64,000 nucleotides of DNA from Candidatus Celerinatantimonas neptuna (GTDB taxonomy: Bacteria; Pseudomonadota; Gammaproteobacteria; Enterobacterales; Celerinatantimonadaceae), in the NCBI GenBank assembly GCA_911810475.1, contig OU461276.1:3907501-3971500 (forward strand), in the 5' to 3' direction. The notes beneath the pieces were generated by a model. That model did not search any database and had not been told where the DNA came from. It saw only the letters and a program-made list of their open reading frames with translations. The position numbers were made by a program, and so were the translations under genes. Every line of letters starts with the position of its first letter. Position 1 is the stretch's first letter. Positions 38,499-51,354 of this stretch are shown piece after piece.

Positions 38499-40022
38499 TC
38501 AACGATCTTCGTTATACAACTCTAGATTAGCAGCTTCTTCTTGAGCTGCCAGATCTTTACCATCGTTATTGCGCAAATGATCAAGATAATCCAGATAACT
38601 CTGGTCAATATCATCAGTTACATAACGCCCGGTAAAAACAGATGTCTCAAACTCTTTAATCTCAGGATTACTTTCCTGACACGCGGCAACTAAATCTTCA
38701 ATTGATTGATAAATTAAGCCATCAGCACCGATTAATTTACAAATCTCATCGACTTCCCGTCCATGACCAATAAGCTCATTCGCCGAAGGCATATCAATCC
38801 CATAAACATTAGGGAAACGGATTTCTGGTGATGCAGATGCAAAATAGACCTTATTAGCACCCGCATCTCTTGCCATTTCAATAATCTGTTCCGACGTTGT
38901 ACCGCGAACAATCGAGTCATCAACCAACAAAACATTTTTCCCTTTAAACTCAACATCAATCGCATTAAGTTTACGTCGAACAGATTTACGCCGCTGAGTT
39001 TGCCCGGGCATAATAAATGTGCGGCCAATATAACGATTTTTCACAAACCCTTGCCGATAAGGAAGATCTAATTTCATCGCAATCTGTAAAGCAATATCAC
39101 AGGAAGTCTCAGGAATTGGAATAACGACATCTATATCTAAATCATCCCATTCCCGCTTGATTTTCTCTCCCAGTTTATTTCCCATATTGACCCTTGCGCC
39201 ATAAACTGAGATTTTATCGATTGTTGAATCAGGGCGGGCAAAATAGACATATTCAAAAATACAAGGATGATAACTTGGATTTTCAGAACACTGCTCTGTA
39301 TAAAGTTGTCCGTCATCAGTAACGAAAACAGCTTCACCAGGTGCAATATCACGCATAAATTCAAATCCAATTGCATCTAACGCAACACTTTCAGAAGCGA
39401 CCATATATTCTGCATTACCTGAATCAGTATGACGTCGTCCTAAAACAAGAGGTCTTATCCCATTCGCATCCCTAAATGCAAGCATTCCATGACCAATAAC
39501 CAACGAGACAACTGCATATGCACCTCTAGTTTGGGCGTTGACTCTGCGAATAGCAGAAAAAAAGTTTTCCGCCTTTAATTCAGTTGTCTGTTCAAGCTCA
39601 TTGTCAATTTCATACGCCAGCAAATTCAGTAAAATTTCTGAATCTGAAGTCGTATTGATATGACGTCTGGCTTTAGTGTGCATCAAATCTTTTAGCTCAT
39701 GAGCATTGGTTAAATTACCATTATGAGCCAATGCTATCCCATAGGGTGAATTAACATAAAAAGGTTGAGCTTCAGCTGCACTAGAACTACCGGCTGTCGG
39801 GTAACGGACATGACCAATTCCGATTGATCCCTGCAAACGCTGCATATGACGTAATGCAAAAACGTCACGAACCAATCCATTCGCTTTACGCTGCTTAAAT
39901 TTGCCATCAGTAATAGTTACAATACCGGCAGCATCCTGACCTCGATGCTGTAAAACAGTCAAAGCATCATAGATACTTTGATTTACCGGCGTTGAACCGA
40001 CAATTCCGACAATACCACACAT
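38499..40022 (-). CDS. purF: Amidophosphoribosyltransferase
   Basis: This 507 aa enzyme makes 5-phosphoribosylamine from PRPP and glutamine, the first committed step of purine synthesis. It is a class II glutamine amidotransferase with the nucleophile Cys2 right after the initiator Met (MCGIVGIVG), so no propeptide is needed, as in E. coli. HRGQDAAG near 27-34 and the PRPP-binding motif [13 protein letters not shown] near 363-375 are both present. The gene lies directly downstream of cvpA, the common gammaproteobacterial cvpA-purF arrangement. It would be expected to be under PurR control, but I did not find a clear operator by eye. Confidence 0.97.
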   Translation of the reverse strand: MCGIVGIVGSTPVNQSIYDALTVLQHRGQDAAGIVTITDGKFKQRKANGLVRDVFALRHMQRLQGSIGIGHVRYPTAGSSSAAEAQPFYVNSPYGIALAHNGNLTNAHELKDLMHTKARRHINTTSDSEILLNLLAYEIDNELEQTTELKAENFFSAIRRVNAQTRGAYAVVSLVIGHGMLAFRDANGIRPLVLGRRHTDSGNAEYMVASESVALDAIGFEFMRDIAPGEAVFVTDDGQLYTEQCSENPSYHPCIFEYVYFARPDSTIDKISVYGARVNMGNKLGEKIKREWDDLDIDVVIPIPETSCDIALQIAMKLDLPYRQGFVKNRYIGRTFIMPGQTQRRKSVRRKLNAIDVEFKGKNVLLVDDSIVRGTTSEQIIEMARDAGANKVYFASASPEIRFPNVYGIDMPSANELIGHGREVDEICKLIGADGLIYQSIEDLVAACQESNPEIKEFETSVFTGRYVTDDIDQSYLDYLDHLRNNDGKDLAAQEEAANLELYNEDR

Positions 40023-40048
40023 GAGCGGACTTCCTTCTTTTTCGAGAA

Positions 40049-40534
40049 TTAATGGGGGGTTAAAAGACTCGATGAATCTTTTAAAAACTCAAAAAACCAC
40101 TGTACTATGACAGTAAATTCAGGAACCAATTTTGAATGTTGCCACCAAATGGTTTTTGTAAATACAGTAAAAGACAATACGAATAACACTGCGGACACAA
40201 TAAACACACCACGTACACCACCAAAACAGATCCCTAATACGCGATCCGTACCAGAAAGCCCCGTTGTCAAGACCAATTGAGATAATACATAGTTACACAG
40301 TGCGCCAATCAAAAGTGTTGCAATAAACAAGCAAAAAATTGCCGCACCACTGCGATAATAAGGATTCTCAATCAATGTAAAATAAGTTGCTACATCGCTA
40401 TAAAAATGGCCAGCAACAAAAAAAGCAGCGATCCAGCTGGCCAAAGACACGGCTTCCTTTACGAAACCTCTAACTAGGCTAACCATCGCTGAGATAACGA
40501 TAATACCAATGATAACGTAGTCTAACCAATTCAT
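40049..40534 (-). CDS. cvpA: CvpA family inner-membrane protein
   Basis: A 161 aa protein with four hydrophobic helices, at about residues 5-22, 28-48, 64-85 and 103-123. The [31 protein letters not shown] opening is characteristic of CvpA. CvpA was named for colicin V production in E. coli and is needed for envelope stress tolerance; its molecular role is not settled. It lies 26 bp upstream of purF, probably in one transcript, and 107 bp downstream of dedD. Confidence 0.95.
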   Translation of the reverse strand: MNWLDYVIIGIIVISAMVSLVRGFVKEAVSLASWIAAFFVAGHFYSDVATYFTLIENPYYRSGAAIFCLFIATLLIGALCNYVLSQLVLTTGLSGTDRVLGICFGGVRGVFIVSAVLFVLSFTVFTKTIWWQHSKLVPEFTVIVQWFFEFLKDSSSLLTPH

Positions 40535-40641
40535 AAGGGAGCTTCTAATCGTAAACAGCAGCGCATTTTAACAGAAAAACCAATCGAGGCGCTGCATTTC
40601 TCGAACAGTTCAACATAAACCTTCCTTTTACTCTTAAGTCA

Positions 40642-41217
40642 TTAATGGTCAGTAGGATCAAATTTCTTAACTAACCCTTTTAGCCCGGTTAATTGCTTAA
40701 GTTTTTGTAATTTGTTATCCATTGCCACTTTTGACAATTCTGGTCCAACAAAAATTCTATTTAGCTGGCCATCAACAGGAATTCTCGGGTAACTATGAGC
40801 CTGATACCCCGCTTTTTGTAACAGCTCAATCAACCGGCGCGTACCATCCGCACTTTTTAATGTTGCCAGTTGAATAATCCATCCTGATTTTTTAAATCCA
40901 TTTGAAGCTGAAGAATTATCCGGCTGAATTAACTGATTCTTTTTCTGGGACTTTGAAAACACTGACGATACTTCAGTTTTCGCAGTTGCTCCTAAATTAT
41001 CCACACCATTATTACCGCCATCCGCAACGACACCTTTCGGCTGATTCAGATCAAACATCAATGGTTTTTCACCAGCAGGCTTAGGCGCAAATGGAATTGT
41101 ACTAATTTGCTCTTTTTTAGCCGTTTTCTGCCCATCAAATACATCAGGCAAAATAATTACTAACAATGCAACCAGAACAATAGTGCCAATCAGACGATGC
41201 TTAAATTGAGTTGACAA
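40642..41217 (-). CDS. dedD: SPOR-domain cell-division protein DedD
   Basis: This 191 aa protein has an N-terminal membrane anchor (about residues 9-26), a Pro/Lys/Ser-rich linker, and a C-terminal SPOR domain at about 110-188 (WIIQLATLKSADGTRRLIELLQKAGY). SPOR domains bind peptidoglycan stripped of stem peptides at the division site, and DedD helps septal synthesis by FtsN-related action. The gene order accD-folC-dedD-cvpA-purF is the classic arrangement. It starts 10 bp downstream of the folC stop and is likely part of the same transcript. Confidence 0.92.
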   Translation of the reverse strand: MSTQFKHRLIGTIVLVALLVIILPDVFDGQKTAKKEQISTIPFAPKPAGEKPLMFDLNQPKGVVADGGNNGVDNLGATAKTEVSSVFSKSQKKNQLIQPDNSSASNGFKKSGWIIQLATLKSADGTRRLIELLQKAGYQAHSYPRIPVDGQLNRIFVGPELSKVAMDNKLQKLKQLTGLKGLVKKFDPTDH

Positions 41218-41227
41218 TTCAACCTCC

Positions 41228-42478
41228 TCACAAGGCCAGAACCTGAGCTACCGTCAAAAACGAACCAAAAACAATAATTCTATCGCTTTCATGAGCCAGC
41301 TGACGCGCAGCTAAATAAGCATCATGAACACTTGGATAACGTTGATACGGTTGATCTGATAATGCATTCGCAAGTTTATCACCATTATCGCCTCTGGGGC
41401 CGTCTAACCCGGCAATAAACCATTGATCAAAATAGTTTTTCAGAAACTCAACGCTCCCCTGATTATCTTTATCAATTAACATCGCACATACAGCAAACGT
41501 ATGATCTTTCTTAGGGAGGCATCTTAATTGGGTAGCCAAATATTCAGCTGACTGGGGATTATGGGCTACATCCACAAAAACTTCAGGTCGTTGCTCCAAT
41601 AACTGCATTCGTCCAGATAGCTGCCAATTCGCAATGACAGATTGAACCAGTTTTTCATCTAACTCAATATTCAAATGTTCCAAAGCAGCAAGAGAGGCAA
41701 CAGCATTGTCCACAGGTAAATGCGGAATTGGTAAATGATGAAATGAACTTTTCTGACCGATATAATCCCACGAAGAATGATTAGAATCGATTCGTGCTTT
41801 AACCTGATATCCATTGGCTAACAAATTACAGTTTAACTTCTCTGCCTCTGCATAAACACTGCTGACGATATTCGGATCACCAATCACAGCCCGTCCATGG
41901 GAGCGGAAAATACCCGCTTTCTCACGTCCGATAGCCTGTAAATCATGCCCTAAATATTCAACGTGATCTAACGCTACTGTTGTCACAATGGCAACATCTG
42001 CATCAATGATATTCGTTGCATCTAAGCGGCCACCTAACCCGACCTCAAGAATTACAAAATCTGGACTGACCTGCTGAAATAATCGTAAAGCAGCTAGTGT
42101 TCCAACTTCGAAATAAGTGAGACTAACATCATCTCTCACTGTTTCAATTTCATCAAATGCCCGACAAAACACATCGGCATCAGGAAGTTTGTCATTAATC
42201 CGTACACGTTCACGATAATCCACAATATGCGGAGAACTATAAACACCAACAGAATACCCTTGGCTCAGAAGCAACTGTTCAAGTAAACGGCAGGTTGACC
42301 CTTTGCCGTTCGTTCCAGCTACCGTTACGACGGGCATAGACAATTCAGTCAAGCCCATACGACTGGCTACCTGTCCCACTCTATCCAGCCCCAAATCGAT
42401 AGCAACCGGATGTTTTTTCTCCAAATAAGAAAGCCAGTCTGTTAAAGACCGGCTTGTAATCTGTGATAAATCACTCAT
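41228..42478 (-). CDS. folC: Bifunctional dihydrofolate synthase / folylpolyglutamate synthase
   Basis: The 416 aa product adds glutamate to dihydropteroate and further glutamates to folates. The ATP-binding P-loop is VAGTNGKGST (about residues 53-62), and the mid-section contains the Mur-ligase-like FEVGTLAALRLF and EVGLGGRLDATN motifs. A VDVAHNPQS element is near 285. I placed the start at the ATG at 42478, four nt past the accD stop. A longer frame reaching 42541 would overlap accD, and homologues start near MSDLSQ..S..DWL. It lies between accD and dedD in a coupled minus-strand operon. Confidence 0.95.
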   Translation of the reverse strand: MSDLSQITSRSLTDWLSYLEKKHPVAIDLGLDRVGQVASRMGLTELSMPVVTVAGTNGKGSTCRLLEQLLLSQGYSVGVYSSPHIVDYRERVRINDKLPDADVFCRAFDEIETVRDDVSLTYFEVGTLAALRLFQQVSPDFVILEVGLGGRLDATNIIDADVAIVTTVALDHVEYLGHDLQAIGREKAGIFRSHGRAVIGDPNIVSSVYAEAEKLNCNLLANGYQVKARIDSNHSSWDYIGQKSSFHHLPIPHLPVDNAVASLAALEHLNIELDEKLVQSVIANWQLSGRMQLLEQRPEVFVDVAHNPQSAEYLATQLRCLPKKDHTFAVCAMLIDKDNQGSVEFLKNYFDQWFIAGLDGPRGDNGDKLANALSDQPYQRYPSVHDAYLAARQLAHESDRIIVFGSFLTVAQVLAL

Positions 42479-42482
42479 ATTC

Positions 42483-43403
42483 TTAATCTGCTTTGAGATC
42501 GTTACCGAATTCCATCGAAACAGCCGATGCTGCAACTTCAATTGTATCCTCTATCGGATATTCATTGCATAATTTACCAATAACAGAAGCCAGTTTATCA
42601 CGCATCTGACGCCGATCAACGATCATATCCAATGCTCCATGTTCAAGTAAAAATTCACTTCTTTGAAAACCTTCCGGCAATTTTTCCCGGACAGTCTGTT
42701 CAATCACTCGAGGCCCAGCGAAACCTATCAATGCTTTCGGCTCACCAACGTTAATATCTCCTAACATAGCTAATGATGCTGAGACACCACCCATCGTAGG
42801 ATCAGTCATAACAGAAATAAACGGCAAACCTTTTCCACGTAGTTTTGCTAACGCAGCACTCGTTTTTGCCATTTGCATCAATGAGAAAAGGGCTTCCTGC
42901 ATCCTAGCACCACCACTGGCAGAAAAACAGATTAATGAACGCTTTTCAGCCAGGCAGGTTTCAACTGCACGAACAAAACGAGCTCCGACGACAGAGCCCA
43001 TTGAGCCCCCCATAAAACTAAATTCAAAAGCACAAGCTACAACCGGTAAGCCTTTCAGGGCTCCTTTCATTACAATGATTGAATCTTTCTCACCTGTTCC
43101 TTTTTGAGCAGAAGAAAGTCGATCTTTGTACTTTTTAGAATCCCTGAATTTTAAAACATCTTTTGGCTCTAACTCTTGGCCAAGCTCTTCATAACCTTTA
43201 TCTAAGAAACGCTGCAAACGTTCCCGAGCTTTAATTCGATTATGATGGTCACATTTTGGACATACATATAAATTACGCTCTAACTCTGCTCTGTATAAAA
43301 TCTGATCACAAGAAGAGCATTTAGTCCATACCCCTTCGGGAATATTCCGACGTCTTGAGGAGACGCTTTTACTTTTCGGAAGAATTTTCTCTAACCAGCT
43401 CAT
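42483..43403 (-). CDS. accD: Acetyl-CoA carboxylase carboxyltransferase subunit beta
   Basis: This 306 aa subunit carries out the second half-reaction of acetyl-CoA carboxylase with AccA, making malonyl-CoA for fatty acid synthesis and for the PKS in this window. A four-cysteine zinc ribbon is at Cys29, Cys32, Cys48 and Cys51. The carboxyltransferase domain follows, with [19 protein letters not shown] and [20 protein letters not shown] motifs and [17 protein letters not shown]. The N-terminal [12 protein letters not shown] opening is typical. It is transcribed after truA and just ahead of folC, with a 4-nt gap. Confidence 0.97.
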   Translation of the reverse strand: MSWLEKILPKSKSVSSRRRNIPEGVWTKCSSCDQILYRAELERNLYVCPKCDHHNRIKARERLQRFLDKGYEELGQELEPKDVLKFRDSKKYKDRLSSAQKGTGEKDSIIVMKGALKGLPVVACAFEFSFMGGSMGSVVGARFVRAVETCLAEKRSLICFSASGGARMQEALFSLMQMAKTSAALAKLRGKGLPFISVMTDPTMGGVSASLAMLGDINVGEPKALIGFAGPRVIEQTVREKLPEGFQRSEFLLEHGALDMIVDRRQMRDKLASVIGKLCNEYPIEDTIEVAASAVSMEFGNDLKAD

Positions 43404-43474
43404 CGGAATCCTTAAAATTTTTTAATAAAAATATAACTTTAAATATTGTAAACCACATCTAACGTTGGTTTAAC

Positions 43475-44260
43475 TCATGGTGTATAAAACAGTGGCCCTG
43501 GTTCTGACTCAGGAATTGCAAAAGAAGCGGGATAATCAACCGCGACTAAATATAACCCCTGAGCTTTAGCTGTTGCTGCAGCTTTGGTTCGGTCCTTCAA
43601 AGCGAGCACTTCTTCAATCCACTCAGGTGAATGTTTCCCTTGCCCGACTTCGATTAAACTCCCTGCAATATTTCGCACCATATGATGTACAAATGCATTC
43701 GCTTTAATATCGATGATAACAAAATCACCTTTACGTACCACATTTAAATAATGAACATAGCGAAAAGGGCTACGACTTTGACATTGCACAGCCCTAAATG
43801 ATGTAAAATCATGTTCTCCTAAAAGACATTGCCCTGCCTGATGCATCAATGTTTCATTCAAGTGGGAGTGATAATGACTAACACCGTGGCCCAATATGGC
43901 ACCACGATATGGAGAATTATAGATAATATAGCGATACTGACGAGCCGTAGCCGAAAAGCGTGCATGAAAATCTGATGCGACGACTTTCGCCCATCTCACA
44001 GCAATATCTTCAGGAAGGTGAGAATTAACACCTAAAGTCCAGGCAGCCATACGCCGCTGACAATCCACATTAAAATGGACCACTTGCCCTGTCGCATGAA
44101 CACCGGCATCAGTCCGCCCGGCACAAAAAATTTCAACAGGTTGATCTGCTATTTTTGATAACGCGCCTTCCACATACTGCTGAACAGAAACTACTTCTTG
44201 TTGGCGCTGCCAACCAAAATATTTTGAGCCATCATACTCAATGCCTAAAGCAATTCGCAT
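43475..44260 (-). CDS. truA: tRNA pseudouridine(38-40) synthase
   Basis: A 261 aa pseudouridine synthase that modifies uridines 38-40 in the anticodon stem-loop of many tRNAs. The catalytic Asp51 lies in [17 protein letters not shown], the YDGS..FGWQRQ motif is near 9-20, and [17 protein letters not shown] near 190-206 is the conserved C-terminal element. It sits between fimV and accD, a common gammaproteobacterial arrangement. Length and motif layout are normal. Confidence 0.97.
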   Translation of the reverse strand: MRIALGIEYDGSKYFGWQRQQEVVSVQQYVEGALSKIADQPVEIFCAGRTDAGVHATGQVVHFNVDCQRRMAAWTLGVNSHLPEDIAVRWAKVVASDFHARFSATARQYRYIIYNSPYRGAILGHGVSHYHSHLNETLMHQAGQCLLGEHDFTSFRAVQCQSRSPFRYVHYLNVVRKGDFVIIDIKANAFVHHMVRNIAGSLIEVGQGKHSPEWIEEVLALKDRTKAAATAKAQGLYLVAVDYPASFAIPESEPGPLFYTP

Positions 44261-44347
44261 ATTACTACTACTTATTCATTACTTCGCTATTTGCGCGCCC
44301 ATAATAAAAAAAGCGTTCCCTTTTGTCACCGCCTTTATTCATTTTCG

Positions 44348-47281
<2,934 letters not shown>

Positions 47282-47452
47282 AATAATTCCTTGTAAATTG
47301 CTAAGCTGAAAATTCTTCGTCGAAATTGACCTGTAAATTTCCTTAGCATGTCTTTTTATGCCCAAAATTTAAACAAATAAACAAAGTCATATAAATCTAT
47401 GCACTCATTTTTTAGATCGGCGATTTACATTAAAACTTGAGAATTGTATCCA

Positions 47453-48409
47453 TTAAAAGCCTCTGATAAATTCAATTCGCTCTTCAATATATGGAATCAT
47501 ACACGCCTTAATTGAATCAGCCTGAACACAAAATTTCACTTCGTTTGGTTGCTGTTCACTATGCCTCACCTGACTGACACAAACGACCGGGTGCCGATTC
47601 AAATCAGTAACCAATGTCAAATTCTGTCCATCATCTAATTCAACCCCTTCAAGTTCCTGCCATATTTCACTACAAAAAGCAGCCGATACAGCAGATAAAC
47701 ATTCAATCGAAACCAACGCCATTTCCCCATAAAAAATCGGCGTATACACACTATGTGCACTAATACTCGGCTCTGACTCCCGAAACAAAAGTGGCAGTTG
47801 TTGCTCTACCTGTTCAGCAATAGATTCGGAATCAGATGACACAGTTAATAAATTAAAAGCAACTTGTTTATCAAATACATCCGATTCAATTGCCAGTCCA
47901 TTCAGCAACCGGGCTGTTTGCCCTGCTAATTCATCAATACCTGGCTGTCCCTGATGGGCAACAGATAGTAATGCACTTATATGCACTTTATCAATACCAA
48001 CCTCTAACTCTAGACGTTGCAAAAGTCTAGCCACCATTAAAGTAGATGAACAGGGAACTTGATATACACCTTGTGCTCCAGCCCATTGCTCATCTGAAAC
48101 ACTTAATGTTGGAATACTACCAACAATCGATGCAGCTGTAGCATTCAATAAAATTCCACCAAGCGAACTAATTTGGTCGGCATACTTTTCAACCAGCGTT
48201 TGATCACAACCAACAACAACCTGAGATAAACTCCAGTCAAAGTTATCAGGATGAACAAGTTCAAACGATTGCCCTGCAACTTCAAACGATCCATCTTCCT
48301 GAACTGACTCTAAAGCGATCAGACCTTCATAATCACTATTGCGAGCAACATAACTTTCAATCAATGCTTTACCAAGTAATGATGTCGCCCCCAACACTGC
48401 AATTGTCAT
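47453..48409 (-). CDS. usg: USG-1-like aspartate-semialdehyde dehydrogenase homologue
   Basis: A 318 aa Asd-related protein of the Usg type. It has a Rossmann start IAVLGATSLLGKALIE (residues 3-18), a central VPCSSTLMVARLL segment near 116-128, and the LSVAHQGQPGIDELAGQTARLLNG stretch typical of Usg. In true aspartate-semialdehyde dehydrogenases the catalytic Cys sits in NC(S/T)T; here the Cys is kept but the Asn is Pro. Usg has no established enzyme activity and lies between pdxB and fimV/truA in many gammaproteobacteria, as here. The 14-bp gap from pdxB suggests co-transcription. Confidence 0.88.
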   Translation of the reverse strand: MTIAVLGATSLLGKALIESYVARNSDYEGLIALESVQEDGSFEVAGQSFELVHPDNFDWSLSQVVVGCDQTLVEKYADQISSLGGILLNATAASIVGSIPTLSVSDEQWAGAQGVYQVPCSSTLMVARLLQRLELEVGIDKVHISALLSVAHQGQPGIDELAGQTARLLNGLAIESDVFDKQVAFNLLTVSSDSESIAEQVEQQLPLLFRESEPSISAHSVYTPIFYGEMALVSIECLSAVSAAFCSEIWQELEGVELDDGQNLTLVTDLNRHPVVCVSQVRHSEQQPNEVKFCVQADSIKACMIPYIEERIEFIRGF

Positions 48410-48422
48410 AACACTCTCTTCT

Positions 48423-49565
48423 TTAATTATTTGTTGAATCTAATGTAAAACCTAAGCCAACCAACCTAGGATCCGGTTCGCCTTTTATTGATAATGTGGC
48501 AAATTCGCGCCGTTGCGGATAATTTTTTCTCAATTGATCAAATCCTTCCCGGGTTAGTCCATCTCTGCGAAAACGCCGATCATCAGCAAATATATTATAG
48601 ATAAGGCGTGTTAATTGTCCGATAGACAACTCAGATAAAATATCATTGATCTCAATAGAACAAAAAGGAGCATTAGGTAAAAAACTACTGGATAAATCAT
48701 CGTAAGGGTACTTGAAATATTGACATAATGCTTCCGTAATCATCCGGGTACCTCTCATTTTTCCATCGATACTGTATCCGGCAATATGTGGCGTAGTAAT
48801 AAAAGGATAAGGAACTAATTCAGATAATACATCAGGTTCATGTTCCCAAACATCCCATATAAGTAAAGGAGCTAACTGTTCCTGACATAGCTTTAATAAA
48901 GCATGATTATCAACAACCTCACCCCGGCATGCATTTACCAATATTTGCTCAGGACGAAGCTTTCGTAGTACCTGTTCATTAAAAAGATGATATGTCGGAT
49001 TCGGACCATCAGATATTAGCGGCACATGCAAACTAATCACATCAGCTTTAAGAACACTTCCAAAATCACAATAGTCCCAACATGTATCACCTGATTTTTC
49101 TAAAGGCGGGTCATAACGAATAACATCCATCCCCATTACTATTGCCCTTTGTGCAACGGCACTCCCCGTATTACCACTTCCAACGACAGCCAGACGTTTT
49201 TTAGCAAGAGACTCGCCTCTAAACTCAGCAGCAGCAAGTAAACTTGTAATGACATACTCCCCAACTGCAATCCGATTACACCCGGGAGCGCTGGCGAATC
49301 TAATACCTCGCTGCGTTAACAGCAATTGATCGATATGGTCAGTGCCAATAGTTGCAGTACCGACAAACTTCAATTGATTTGCTTTAGAAAGCAATGACTG
49401 GTTTACAGCGGTCACTGAACGAACCATTAATACATCTACATCAACTAAATCATCAGCACTTAATTGACGTCCGGGGCGGGTTATCACTCGACCATAAGGA
49501 GACAGCAATTCGGGTGCAAATGGCATATTCTCATCAACTAATAATGTTAACGTTTCTTGAGACAT
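48423..49565 (-). CDS. pdxB: 4-phosphoerythronate dehydrogenase
   Basis: This 380 aa D-isomer-specific 2-hydroxyacid dehydrogenase acts in vitamin B6 (pyridoxal 5'-phosphate) synthesis, oxidising 4-phosphoerythronate. It opens with LTLLVDENMPFAPELLSPYG. The Rossmann motif VVGSGNTGSAVAQRA is near 119-133, and the catalytic Arg, Glu and His are carried by ACRGEVVDN, WEHEP and PHIAGYS segments. The dedicated C-terminal domain is present (QLTRLIYNIFADDRRFR). The start at 49565 gives the family-typical N-terminus; an in-frame ATG lies 12 nt upstream. It is the first gene before usg. Confidence 0.95.
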   Translation of the reverse strand: MSQETLTLLVDENMPFAPELLSPYGRVITRPGRQLSADDLVDVDVLMVRSVTAVNQSLLSKANQLKFVGTATIGTDHIDQLLLTQRGIRFASAPGCNRIAVGEYVITSLLAAAEFRGESLAKKRLAVVGSGNTGSAVAQRAIVMGMDVIRYDPPLEKSGDTCWDYCDFGSVLKADVISLHVPLISDGPNPTYHLFNEQVLRKLRPEQILVNACRGEVVDNHALLKLCQEQLAPLLIWDVWEHEPDVLSELVPYPFITTPHIAGYSIDGKMRGTRMITEALCQYFKYPYDDLSSSFLPNAPFCSIEINDILSELSIGQLTRLIYNIFADDRRFRRDGLTREGFDQLRKNYPQRREFATLSIKGEPDPRLVGLGFTLDSTNN

Positions 49566-49937
49566 AAATAGATACAACTACCAATTTCAAAATATAGCTA
49601 GCTTGCCACAGCTTTATACTTTTTGCATCGGTGAAACAACAAAAATGCAACGCAAAAAGCTACCTATAAACAAATTATTAGGAAATTATTCCCCAATATG
49701 AGGAACTCTTTGGCCTATGAACCATTATGTATTCGAATTTTATTCAAATACATAAAACAGGAAAAAGAAACAAATCTAGCACAAAATAAGTATAAAGGCT
49801 TAATCCAAACTCACTTAATAACTCATCATTAGATATTATCATTTTTAGAATGTAGTTATTTTTGCGAAAATTTACTCATTAACGAAGCAGAATCAAGTGC
49901 AAAGGAATACCGATACCCGGTAAAAATGATAGACATG
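49566..49937. other. ~370 bp intergenic region between pdxB and fabB with inverted repeats
   Basis: No gene was seen. The arms ttatgtatt (49725-49733) and aatacataa (49747-49755) are perfect complements, forming a hairpin around the short loop. A second, looser pairing joins tttttgcat near 49620 with atgca and aaaaagc near 49652-49664. Both lie in the pdxB upstream region and may be regulatory, but no family match is known to me. Confidence 0.4.
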
Positions 49938-49970
49938 AAAAAGGCTGCATACAGTTCGTAAGCAGCCTCT
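49938..49970 (-). terminator. Intrinsic terminator of fabB
   Basis: The minus strand forms gaggctgc, a 13-nt loop, gcagcctttttc: about an 8-bp GC-rich stem followed by a T run. It lies about 16 bp past the fabB stop. Confidence 0.85.
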
Positions 49971-49985
49971 AGGATTCAGATAAAA

Positions 49986-51203
49986 TTATTTTGAATAACG
50001 ACGGAAAACTAAAGTTGCATTCGTTCCACCAAAGCCAAAACTATTCGACATCACCTGATTAAGCTGAGCCGTTTTAGCCTGATTGCAAACAATATTCAAC
50101 CCCTGAGCTTTCTCATCCAGATCAGCAATGTTAATTGATGGAGAAACAAATCCATTTTCCATCATAATCAGAGAATATATAGTCTCATGGACTCCGGCAG
50201 CCCCCAGAGCATGGCCTGTCTGAGACTTGGTTGAACTAATCAGCGGGCTTGATTCACCAAAAACTTCACGAACCGCTTCCAGCTCTTTGACATCCCCCAC
50301 CACAGTTGACGTTCCATGTGTATTCAGATAATCAATCGGTTCTTCTAATCCCTGCATCGCCTGACGCATACACCGCACAGCCCCTTCGCCCGATGGCGCA
50401 ACCATATCATAACCATCAGAAGTTGCTCCATAACCGACAATTTCAGCATAAATTTTTGCGCCCCGAGCCAATGCATGTTCAAGCTCTTCAACCACAACAA
50501 TACCGCCACCGCCAGAAATCACAAAACCGTCTCGGTTAGCATCATACGTCCGCGAAGCCTGACTTGCAGCATCATTATATTTAGTCGATAAAGCGCCCAT
50601 GGCATCGAATTCCATCGCCAAAGCCCAATGAAGCTCTTCACCACCACCCGCGAAAACAATATCCTGTTTTCCTAACTGAATTTGCTCGAGCGCATTACCA
50701 ATACAATGGGATGACGTTGCACACGCAGAACTCATCGAATAATTCACACCACGGATATGAAATGGTGTTGCAAGACAAGCCGATGTAGTACTAGACATGG
50801 TTCTTGGAACCATGTAAGGGCCAACCCGCTTAACACCTTTCTCACGTAATATATCCGCCGCCTCGACCTGATTTTTAGATGACGCACCACCTGATCCGAC
50901 AATCAATCCAGTCCGGTCTGAAGACACCAGCTCTTCAGGCAACTTGGCATCATCAATCGCCTGTTGCATAGCAATATAGGAATAAGCAGCCGCATCTCCC
51001 ATAAAACGGAAAACTTTTCGATTGATATGTTCGCTCGGGTCAATTTTGAGGTCTCCCCAAACCTGACTTCGCAACTTCATCTCTTCGAATTGCTCAGAAT
51101 GCGTAATTCCTGACCGACCGGTCTTCAATGCATCGAGTACTTCTTCTTTATTGTTACCGATACTGGATATAATACCCACACCGGTGATTACTGCTCTTTT
51201 CAT
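49986..51203 (-). CDS. fabB: 3-oxoacyl-ACP synthase I (beta-ketoacyl-ACP synthase I)
   Basis: This 405 aa condensing enzyme elongates fatty acids and is needed for unsaturated fatty acid synthesis in gammaproteobacteria. The catalytic Cys is in [12 protein letters not shown] near 158-169. The active-site histidines are in [12 protein letters not shown] and [11 protein letters not shown], and the C-terminal [13 protein letters not shown] is intact. It is KAS I rather than KAS II because of its overall sequence and its place beside mnmC and pdxB, as in E. coli. It is divergent from mnmC and monocistronic, with its own terminator. Confidence 0.96.
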   Translation of the reverse strand: MKRAVITGVGIISSIGNNKEEVLDALKTGRSGITHSEQFEEMKLRSQVWGDLKIDPSEHINRKVFRFMGDAAAYSYIAMQQAIDDAKLPEELVSSDRTGLIVGSGGASSKNQVEAADILREKGVKRVGPYMVPRTMSSTTSACLATPFHIRGVNYSMSSACATSSHCIGNALEQIQLGKQDIVFAGGGEELHWALAMEFDAMGALSTKYNDAASQASRTYDANRDGFVISGGGGIVVVEELEHALARGAKIYAEIVGYGATSDGYDMVAPSGEGAVRCMRQAMQGLEEPIDYLNTHGTSTVVGDVKELEAVREVFGESSPLISSTKSQTGHALGAAGVHETIYSLIMMENGFVSPSINIADLDEKAQGLNIVCNQAKTAQLNQVMSNSFGFGGTNATLVFRRYSK

Positions 51204-51354
51204 CAGGCGATCTCAATCGTTTTTAATAAATAATACGCGCAATAGCAAAAACTGACACATCCCTGCTATCTGTTCCTTTATTTTATTTGCGTGGAAGATT
51301 ACAGGTGAATATCCATAATTTCCAGTCCAAACCAACAGTTCGTGAGGTATACCC